Assembly: GCA_031271275.1 (NCBI GenBank)
Contig: JAISWA010000057.1
Span: 1-10,005 of the forward strand
Length of the DNA: 10,005 nucleotides
Origin: Clostridiales bacterium
Lineage (GTDB): Bacteria; Bacillota; Clostridia; Lachnospirales; WQUN01
Direction of reading: 5' to 3'
Shown here one piece after another: positions 1 through 5,058 of this stretch (position 1 is the stretch's first letter; each line of letters starts with the position of its first letter). The notes beneath the pieces are model-generated. The model was not told where the DNA came from, ran no database searches, and saw nothing but the letters and a program-made list of their open reading frames with translations. A program made the position numbers and the translations under genes.

Positions 1-571
1 CCGACGAAAGGCAGTACCCGCAGGAAAACGGGCAGCCCCGGGAGGCTTCGTAATAGATTATTTTATTTTCAAGCCCCGATAAATCCCGGGGGTAGGGGAA
101 GGGCAGGCGGGACAAATCAAGCGGAACGGCTGCGGGTATATCGCCGCGTTTTGCGGAACCGGTACCTTTTTGACGGCTCCGCCAATCCGCAAGCCATTCA
201 TAAAAAGCCTGCTCGCCTTCCCCGCGTATCACCGCGTCCGCGATTCCCCGCGCTAAATATTCCTCATGCTCCGCCGCCATTTCCGGTCCGCCGAAAATGA
301 TTTTTATTCCCGGCAGCAGTTTCCGCAGCGCAGAGGCGACCCTCACCGTCTTTTCCATATTCCAGCCGTAACAGGAAAAACCGACGGCGTCCGGCTTGCG
401 GCGGTAAATGCCGCGCAGGATGAATCCGTCGGTTTGGTTGATGGTAAAAGATTCGATTAAAATTTCTTCCGCTAAATCAGGCTCGCGCGAAACCGCGTAA
501 GCCTTCAGCGCGTAAAGCGCAAGGGGCGTGTGGGTGTAAGACGCGCATAAAGAGGTAAGCAGGGTCAACAT
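1..571 (-). CDS. Cobalamin-binding radical SAM protein, N-terminal part (cut by window edge)
   Basis: This is the first 190 codons of a gene that runs off the left edge. The protein starts MLTLLTSLCASYTHTPLALY, which resembles the start of B12-binding-domain radical SAM proteins (MKxLLxxLNAKYIHxxLALR type). Residues about 1-130 look like the Rossmann-like cobalamin-binding domain, with 'PDAVGFSCYGWN' and 'IKIIFGGPE'. Next come 'VIRGEGE' and, near the edge, 'YYEASRGCPFSCGYC'. That last stretch gives C180, C184 and C187, the CxxxCxxC motif that holds the radical SAM [4Fe-4S] cluster. The family is often annotated with a C-terminal DUF4080, which would lie outside the window. Substrate and reaction are unknown; members use radical chemistry, commonly methylation or rearrangement. 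The ATG at 571 is the only usable start, because the frame upstream has no ATG, GTG or TTG before a stop. There is no Shine-Dalgarno sequence. Same strand as malG and 38 bases behind it. Confidence 0.88.
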   Translation of the reverse strand, partial: MLTLLTSLCASYTHTPLALYALKAYAVSREPDLAEEILIESFTINQTDGFILRGIYRRKPDAVGFSCYGWNMEKTVRVASALRKLLPGIKIIFGGPEMAAEHEEYLARGIADAVIRGEGEQAFYEWLADWRSRQKGTGSAKRGDIPAAVPLDLSRLPFPYPRDLSGLENKIIYYEASRGCPFSCGYCLSS

Positions 572-586
572 GCCGGCATTATAGCA
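571..586 (-). promoter_or_regulatory. Extended -10 promoter giving a probably leaderless radical SAM transcript
   Basis: On the minus strand, bases 586-578 read TGCTATAAT, a perfect TG-n extended -10 box. Six bases (577-572) separate it from the A of the ATG at 571, so the expected start point falls on the start codon. No good -35 is present at 17 bp, as is common for extended -10 promoters. The lack of a ribosome binding site in the same gap fits a leaderless message. This is inference from spacing; the gene could also be read through from malG. Confidence 0.55.
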
Positions 587-609
587 TGTATACGGCTTTA
601 CGCGTTATT

Positions 610-1455
610 TTACCCCTTCACCGCGCCGCCCACGCTTTCGGCGTAAAATTTCTGCGTAAGCAGGAACAGCGTGGCAAGAGGAATGGATATGAGCACGCTG
701 CCCGCGAAAAACCGCGTGTAATAATACTGCAGGTATTCCTTCTCAAGCATGGTCCACAGCCCCACGGCGACGGTGTAATAGTCCCTGTCCTGCCCGAGTA
801 TAACCTTCGCGAGGATAAAATCCGTCCACGGCGCGAGGAAGCTCGTGATCAGCACATACACGATAATGGGTTTGGAAAGGGGCATGATCACCCGCGTAAA
901 GGTCTGCCATTTGGTGGCGCCGTCTAAGTACGAAGCTTCGTCCAACGTCTTCGGTATCGTGTCGAAGAACCCTTTGGGCACGTAGAACATAAGCCCCGCG
1001 CCGCCGGAGTACACCAACACAAGCGCGAAAAGTTTAAACTGCCCCGTTTCCAGTAGGCCGAAGCCTTTCAAAATATAGTACACCGCGATCATTGCCATAA
1101 AGCCGGGGAACATCCCAAGCACCAACGCGACGCTCAGCAACGGCTTGCGCATTTTAAAACGCAGGCGGCTCATTACATAGGCGACGCACAGCACCAAAAA
1201 GGTGGAGACGATGCAGCTGAAAATCGCCACGGTCAGCGTGTTGGAAAACCAGCGCCCGTAGTTAAGCGCGCCTTCAAAAAGCCCTATATAGTTGGCGAAG
1301 GTAAACGCTTTGGGGATTATATAGGTTTTATACGAGCCGCTTTCCGCCCGGAAGGAAGTCAGCACCGCGAAAATGATGGGAAGCACCCAAATGACGCTCA
1401 GCACGGCAAGGGTAATGTGCGCCGCGCTGTTGGCGATAAATTTCCTCGTTTTCAT
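610..1455 (-). CDS. Sugar ABC transporter permease, MalG family
   Basis: An inner-membrane permease of 281 aa, the normal size for MalG/MdxG/GanQ-type CUT1 proteins. About six hydrophobic segments are visible, near residues 12-33, 72-95, 104-128, 141-160, 195-218 and 250-267. The EAA loop that docks onto the ATPase is clear at 173-192 (EASYLDGATKWQTFTRVIMP). The C-terminus ends GGAVKG, typical of MalG. It should pair with the MalF-like subunit to form the channel for an oligosaccharide delivered by the binding protein. The start codon overlaps the malF stop by 4 bases (ATGA). Its ribosome binding site GAGGAGG (1472-1466) lies inside the last codons of malF, so translation is probably coupled. 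Exact sugar unknown; maltodextrin, galacto- or arabinogalacto-oligosaccharides are all plausible for this subfamily. Confidence 0.93.
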   Translation of the reverse strand: MKTRKFIANSAAHITLAVLSVIWVLPIIFAVLTSFRAESGSYKTYIIPKAFTFANYIGLFEGALNYGRWFSNTLTVAIFSCIVSTFLVLCVAYVMSRLRFKMRKPLLSVALVLGMFPGFMAMIAVYYILKGFGLLETGQFKLFALVLVYSGGAGLMFYVPKGFFDTIPKTLDEASYLDGATKWQTFTRVIMPLSKPIIVYVLITSFLAPWTDFILAKVILGQDRDYYTVAVGLWTMLEKEYLQYYYTRFFAGSVLISIPLATLFLLTQKFYAESVGGAVKG

Positions 1456-2828
1456 TTCTGGAACGCCTCCTCATCCTTGTACGAGCCGGTGAACCGGTAC
1501 GTCAGCAGCGAACACACCGCCATCAGCACAAAGCTCAGTATGCCGATGACGCTGCCCAGGTTGTAGTCCTTGTTGGTAATGGTGAGTTTGTACAGCCAGG
1601 TAATCAGCAAGTCCGTCTTGCCCGCTATGTAATAGTCTAGCGTGAGGGGCTCGCCGTTGGTCAGGAAGAATATGACGTTGAAGTTGTTGATGTTCCCCGT
1701 GAACTGCGTAATCAGATAGGGGGTGGTGATAAAAATCATGTAGGGCAGCGTGATCTTGAAAAAGGTGACGAACTTGTTTGCCCCGTCCACCTCGGCCGCC
1801 TCGTACAGTTCCTCGGGAATGTTTTTCAGTATCCCCGTGGTAATCAGCAGGGTAAAGGGCACGCCTATCCAAATGTTCACCATGATGACCGTGATTTTGG
1901 AAAGCAGCGGGTCGCCGAAATAGGAAATCGTCTCGAGGGGGCCGAGTATGTTCAAGGCGCGCAGCAGTATGTTAAACGCGCCGTTGTTGTGGAACACGGT
2001 TCGCATGGTCAGTAAGGTGATAAACGCGGGCATGGCGATGGAGAGCATGAAGAAAAACCGCCACATGCCTTTGAGCCGCGTGCCCTTGCGGTTAATCAGT
2101 ATGGCGAGGAGCATTCCGAGAATATAGTTGCTGAACGTGGCGAAAAAAGCCCACACCAACGTCCAGATCAGCACCGGCCAAAAGGTGTTGGACAACTGGC
2201 TCGAGCCGCCAAGCCCCAGTATGTCGCTGAAGTTCGCGAACCCCACCCAGTCGAAAAGCTGCCCGGGGGGCTGATGGTTCCGGTCGTAGTTGGTGAACGC
2301 GATCGTCACCATAAATATCAGAGGCGTGACAGTAAAAATGATAAGCCCCAACATCGGCCAAGTTAACAAGAATTTGTGGATGTTATAGTCAAAAAGCGAC
2401 TTAACATCCTGCAGGATGCCGGGCAGTTTTTTCCCCGCGCGGGAATCGACCTGCGCCTGGTACGCGCAGCGCACGCTGCCCATCATAAAGCAGATAAAAC
2501 TCAGCGTAATCAGAATGGTAATCACGCCGTACAGCAAAAACAGCATGGAGTTGTCGCCGAGGGAATATTCGTAAATCCCCTTCGCTTCGTTAAAAACCTC
2601 GCCCTGCTCCACCAACCCCAGTGTTATCATGTTCCGGACGGATGTTATTCCAACGGTGAGCATGTACAGAATATACCCCAGTTCCAACGCGAAAAATAAA
2701 ACAAACCTTCCGATTTGCCGGTGAACAAGGCTTCCGAGCCCCAGTATCAGGAGTGAAAGCCTTGTAATTAAATTCCCGTGCCTAAACGCTTCCCCAATGC
2801 CAAGAACCTCTTTAAAATTCAAAGCCAT
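1452..2828 (-). CDS. Sugar ABC transporter permease, MalF/MdxF family
   Basis: A 458-aa permease with the extended N-terminus of MalF-type subunits. Hydrophobic segments lie at about 42-60, 95-117, 152-178, 217-245, 256-277, 312-335, 363-388 and 424-446. The EAA loop is at 343-362 (EAAEVDGANKFVTFFKITLP). The stretch near 394-415 (PLTLDYYIAGKTDLLITWLY) resembles Gram-positive maltodextrin/arabinogalactan permeases such as MdxF and GanP. It forms the translocation pore with the MalG-like protein encoded immediately downstream. The start is uncertain: GGAGG at 2834-2830 is only 1 base from the ATG at 2828, but 7 bases from an in-frame TTG at 2822, which would shorten the protein by two residues. 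A hairpin terminator separates the gene from the binding-protein gene upstream, so it may be expressed at a lower level. Specificity is inferred. Confidence 0.93.
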   Translation of the reverse strand: MALNFKEVLGIGEAFRHGNLITRLSLLILGLGSLVHRQIGRFVLFFALELGYILYMLTVGITSVRNMITLGLVEQGEVFNEAKGIYEYSLGDNSMLFLLYGVITILITLSFICFMMGSVRCAYQAQVDSRAGKKLPGILQDVKSLFDYNIHKFLLTWPMLGLIIFTVTPLIFMVTIAFTNYDRNHQPPGQLFDWVGFANFSDILGLGGSSQLSNTFWPVLIWTLVWAFFATFSNYILGMLLAILINRKGTRLKGMWRFFFMLSIAMPAFITLLTMRTVFHNNGAFNILLRALNILGPLETISYFGDPLLSKITVIMVNIWIGVPFTLLITTGILKNIPEELYEAAEVDGANKFVTFFKITLPYMIFITTPYLITQFTGNINNFNVIFFLTNGEPLTLDYYIAGKTDLLITWLYKLTITNKDYNLGSVIGILSFVLMAVCSLLTYRFTGSYKDEEAFQK

Positions 2829-2835
2829 TCCTCCC
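2829..2835 (-). promoter_or_regulatory. Ribosome binding site that questions the malF start
   Basis: The minus strand reads GGGAGGA directly against the ATG at 2828, leaving a 1-base spacer from GGAGG, which is too short for normal initiation. The TTG two codons later (2822) sits 7 bases from GGAGG, an ideal distance. purF in this window also appears to start with TTG. Confidence 0.5.
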
Positions 2836-2865
2836 GATCATTTTATCCTTAATTTTCACCGCCTA

Positions 2866-2895
2866 TATAAAAGGGCTGCCCTTTTGGGCAGCCCT
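2866..2895 (-). terminator. Intrinsic terminator or attenuator between the binding-protein and permease genes
   Basis: The minus strand carries a perfect 10-bp stem AGGGCTGCCC / GGGCAGCCCT (2895-2886 with 2881-2872) closed by an AAAA loop and followed by a short TTTTATA tract. It lies 16 bases after the stop of the malE-like gene and before malF. The U-tract is short, so partial read-through to the permeases is likely. A hairpin here, lowering permease relative to binding-protein expression and protecting the upstream message, is a well-known arrangement in sugar ABC operons. Confidence 0.78.
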
Positions 2896-2910
2896 CGCTA
2901 TAAAACAGTA

Positions 2911-4200
2911 TTATTCGACCTTCATCGCGTTGACGAAAGCGTCCATCTTTTCCTGTACATTGTCTTTGTTTAAATCGCCGCTGTGGATGTCGGTGATTAA
3001 CGCGCCCGCCGCCGTCCAGTAACGGCTGCCGAATTCCTGATTGGTGGGCTGTATAACGGAGGCGATGTCCGCTTCCTTCATGATGACGACGGCGACTTCG
3101 TCGGCGGTCACTTCCGGCGTCTCGCCCGCCTCAATGTTGGTGGGTATCTGTGCGCTGTCCACAAAGCGCAGCACCTGCATGTCTTTGCCGCCGAGGAACG
3201 TAGCGAAGGCGACCGCCTGCTCCGCGAATTTGCTCTGGGCGTTTACGCCTATCGCCTTTGAGCCGTAAAAGCCTTTAAGCTGATAGTCGTTGCCGTCCGG
3301 GTTAAAGGTGGGCAGCACCGCAACGCCCAGGTCGTCGCCGAGGGCTTCCTTGTAAAGGTTATAGTTCCACGCGCCGTCAAAATGCGCCCCGAGGCGGTGC
3401 TCCGCGAAAAGCTCCTCCGCCTTCGCGTCGTCTATCCATACGCACTTGGGGTTGTTAATCAAATCAATCAGGTAATTGGTGACGGCAATACCCGTTTCGT
3501 TGTTCCAGTTGCTGCCTTCGGCGTAAGTAATTTGGTCTTCGCCGTAAATGGTCAGGCCCGCGCCGTAATAATACGCGCCGCTTTTCCAACCGCCGCCCGC
3601 GTCAAAATAGAAATTGTAGACATTGTCGCCGGTATCCTTGCCCATGATGCCTTCCATTGACTTGATATCGTTCTCGTCCAACAGGGACTTGTCGTAGAAC
3701 ATAAAGAAGGTGTTATGGGTGAAGGGGATGCCGTATGTAGCGCCGTCCTTGACCACGGTGTTGGCTACGGTTTCGGACATGGTGTCTTTAACCAAAGCTT
3801 CCGCCGCGCCGCCGAGGCGGGCAAGCGCGCCCGCGCCTACGAGCTGTTCCATCTGGTCGTTGGCGAAGAAGAAAACGTCGCCCGCCGCCGCGACATCCTT
3901 GAGCACTTCGTCACGGGCAACGTCCTCGCCCACGATTTCCTGCGTAAAGGTGATGTTCCACTCAGGGTGCAGCGCTTGGAACTCCGCCGTCATCTTATCC
4001 ATGATACCCGTTTCGATTTGGTTGGCGGGCGCCCAAACTTTAAGCGCAACGTCCGTTGCCGACGCGGGCGCTGCGGTGGTGGCTTCCGTTGCCGCGGTGG
4101 TGGCCTGGGTCGCGGCGGTCCCGCCGCCTGACGGTTGGCACGCGGTCAGCATACCGAAAGACATCAGCGCGGCTGTTGCCAATGCTATTACTTTTCTCAT
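2911..4200 (-). CDS. Sugar-binding lipoprotein of ABC transporter, MalE family
   Basis: The solute-binding protein of the transporter, 429 aa, anchored to the outer face of the membrane. Residues 1-20 are a lipoprotein signal peptide ending LTA-C, with lipidated Cys21. A flexible linker rich in Ala and Thr (about 22-50, repeated ATTAAT/ATTAAP) follows. The mature domain starts near 'VALKVWAPANQ', a typical start for family 1 binding proteins. Later landmarks include 'YGIPFTHNTFFMFYDKSLL' and 'HFDGAWNYNLYKEALGDDLG', equivalent to the MalE regions lining the sugar cleft. The ATG at 4200 is preferred because GGGAGGT (4213-4207) is 6 bases upstream; the in-frame ATG at 4224 would add eight residues ahead of the signal peptide and lies before this site. 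It is the first gene of the operon. The ligand is probably an oligosaccharide; maltodextrin is a guess from family likeness. Confidence 0.92.
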   Translation of the reverse strand: MRKVIALATAALMSFGMLTACQPSGGGTAATQATTAATEATTAAPASATDVALKVWAPANQIETGIMDKMTAEFQALHPEWNITFTQEIVGEDVARDEVLKDVAAAGDVFFFANDQMEQLVGAGALARLGGAAEALVKDTMSETVANTVVKDGATYGIPFTHNTFFMFYDKSLLDENDIKSMEGIMGKDTGDNVYNFYFDAGGGWKSGAYYYGAGLTIYGEDQITYAEGSNWNNETGIAVTNYLIDLINNPKCVWIDDAKAEELFAEHRLGAHFDGAWNYNLYKEALGDDLGVAVLPTFNPDGNDYQLKGFYGSKAIGVNAQSKFAEQAVAFATFLGGKDMQVLRFVDSAQIPTNIEAGETPEVTADEVAVVIMKEADIASVIQPTNQEFGSRYWTAAGALITDIHSGDLNKDNVQEKMDAFVNAMKVE

Positions 4201-4256
4201 TGAGTTACCTCCCTTTGGGGTCATTTTTAAACTGCGCGAGGCAATTTATTGTTACA

Positions 4257-4285
4257 ATTATATTACTAAATATTTACAAGCGCAA
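4257..4285 (-). promoter_or_regulatory. Promoter of the sugar transporter operon
   Basis: On the minus strand a perfect -10 TATAAT (4262-4257) is preceded at exactly 17 bp by TTGCGC (4285-4280), a weak -35 keeping only TTG. The predicted start near 4250 gives a leader of about 50 bases before the ATG at 4200. An 11-base palindrome ATTGTtACAAT (4248-4258) covers the start point and the edge of the -10 box and could be an operator. No convincing CcpA cre site was seen. Confidence 0.6.
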
Positions 4286-4296
4286 GCCGCGCCGCC

Positions 4297-4379
4297 TATA
4301 GCGAATCAACTTAATTTTTGACCATCGGAAGCGTCAATGCATAGCTGACGATGGTTACATCCAAAGTTGATTCGCTATA
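4297..4379. repeat. 83-bp MITE-like element with 16-bp terminal inverted repeats
   Basis: Perfect inverted repeats TATAGCGAATCAACTT (4297-4312) and AAGTTGATTCGCTATA (4364-4379) bound an 83-bp segment. Both ends begin and end with TA, so a TA target duplication, as made by IS630/Tc1-mariner transposases, is possible. Inside is a second inverted repeat, ACCATCG (4321-4327) with CGATGGT (4349-4355), extended inward by TCA/TGA and with the palindrome ATGCAT in its loop. No reading frame fits inside. It sits between the two divergent promoters. It could instead be a fixed regulatory or insulating hairpin; only finding further copies elsewhere in the genome would settle it. Confidence 0.72.
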
Positions 4380-4419
4380 TTCGATTTCTAAGCATAAAGA
4401 TTTTGCCTGCGCGCAGTCA

Positions 4420-4448
4420 TTGATACCTCTTTCTAATTTTGATATTAT
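4420..4448 (+). promoter_or_regulatory. Promoter of the purine operon
   Basis: TTGATA (4420-4425) and TATTAT (4443-4448) are separated by exactly 17 bp; each matches the housekeeping sigma consensus at 5 of 6 bases. The expected start is near 4455, giving a leader of about 32 bases before purE. An 8-bp perfect inverted repeat, TTGATATT (4439-4446) and AATATCAA (4459-4466), covers the -10 box and start point. No purine riboswitch fits in so short a leader, and no PurR box was recognised. Confidence 0.7.
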
Positions 4449-4486
4449 GGCTTGTACGAATATCAATATCAGAATCGGGGAACACC

Positions 4487-4990
4487 ATGAACACACCTGT
4501 CGCCATCATCATCGGCAGCGACTCGGATTGGCCGATGGTCAAAAAGGCGTTTGAGACGCTGAAAGCTTTCGAGGTAGGCTGCGACGTGCAGATAATGTCC
4601 GCGCACCGCACGCCGGAAAGAGTGAAGGAATACGTACAGGAAACTTCCGTTGAGCGGGGCGTAAAGGTTTTTATCTCCGCCGCGGGGAAGGCGGCGCACT
4701 TGCCCGGCGTGATAGCCGCGCATACCCTGAAGCCCGTAATCGGTCTGCCCGTGCGGGGCGTCGTACTCGACGGGATGGACGCGCTGTTTTCCATCGTACA
4801 GATGCCCTCGGGGGTTCCCGTTGCGGCGGTGGCGATCGACGGGGCGGAAAACGCCGCCCTGCTCGCGGTGCAGATTTTGGCGTTGGACTCGCCGGAGCTT
4901 TCGGAAAAATTATCCCGGCACCGTCTACATATGGCGCAGTCGGTAGCGGAAAAAAATACCGCGCTTCGGGACAAATTATATGAGAAATAA
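4487..4990 (+). CDS. purE: N5-carboxyaminoimidazole ribonucleotide mutase (PurE, class I)
   Basis: A 167-aa cytosolic enzyme, normal length for PurE. It shifts the carboxyl group of N5-CAIR to C4 to make CAIR, step 6 of IMP synthesis. Class I signatures are all present: GSDSDWP (10-16) for phosphate and carboxylate contacts, SAHRTP (38-43) and AAGKAAHLPG (65-74), then 'LDGMDALFSIVQMP' (94-107). The ATG at 4487 is chosen because it begins the conserved core directly (NTPVAIIIGSDSDW) and has CGGGGA 7 bases upstream. An in-frame TTG at 4439 overlaps the promoter -10 region and is rejected. It is the first gene of the operon and is followed by a terminator hairpin before purF. A PurK partner, which makes N5-CAIR, is not adjacent. 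Confidence 0.96.
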   Translation: MNTPVAIIIGSDSDWPMVKKAFETLKAFEVGCDVQIMSAHRTPERVKEYVQETSVERGVKVFISAAGKAAHLPGVIAAHTLKPVIGLPVRGVVLDGMDALFSIVQMPSGVPVAAVAIDGAENAALLAVQILALDSPELSEKLSRHRLHMAQSVAEKNTALRDKLYEK

Positions 4991-4996
4991 ATGATT

Positions 4997-5044
4997 TTAC
5001 ACGCGGATTCCGGGTAAACTACGGGAAGCGCGTGTAATTTTTTT
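4997..5044 (+). terminator. Intrinsic terminator or attenuator between purE and purF
   Basis: A perfect 9-bp stem TTACACGCG (4997-5005) with CGCGTGTAA (5029-5037) is followed at once by seven T residues (5038-5044). The 23-base loop can form a small inner TTCC/GGAA helix. It begins 6 bases after the purE stop and ends just before the purF ribosome binding site GAGGAG (5045-5050). No separate promoter for purF was recognised in the gap, so read-through or regulated antitermination must feed purF to purH. Confidence 0.8.
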
Positions 5045-5058
5045 GAGGAGATAATTGC

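Noticed and set aside
610..4200. Gene for the transporter ATPase
   Set aside because: No Walker A or ABC signature was seen in any frame on either strand near the transporter; the ATPase must be encoded elsewhere.
4201..4224. Longer sugar-binding protein from the ATG at 4224
   Set aside because: It would put eight extra residues before a normal lipoprotein signal peptide, and the good ribosome binding site lies between the two ATGs, serving the one at 4200.
3710..4321. 203-codon plus-strand open frame opposite the binding-protein gene
   Set aside because: It is antisense to a clear lipoprotein gene; its Ala/Ser/Val-rich sequence comes from the repetitive Thr/Ala linker and the signal peptide read backwards.
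4380..4486. Purine riboswitch or PurR box upstream of purE
   Set aside because: The predicted leader is only about 32 bases, with no three-helix purine aptamer signature. The CGAA motifs present do not match the PurR box consensus or spacing.
4439..4486. Longer PurE from the TTG at 4439
   Set aside because: The extra 16 residues are not family-like, and the codon lies upstream of the predicted transcription start.
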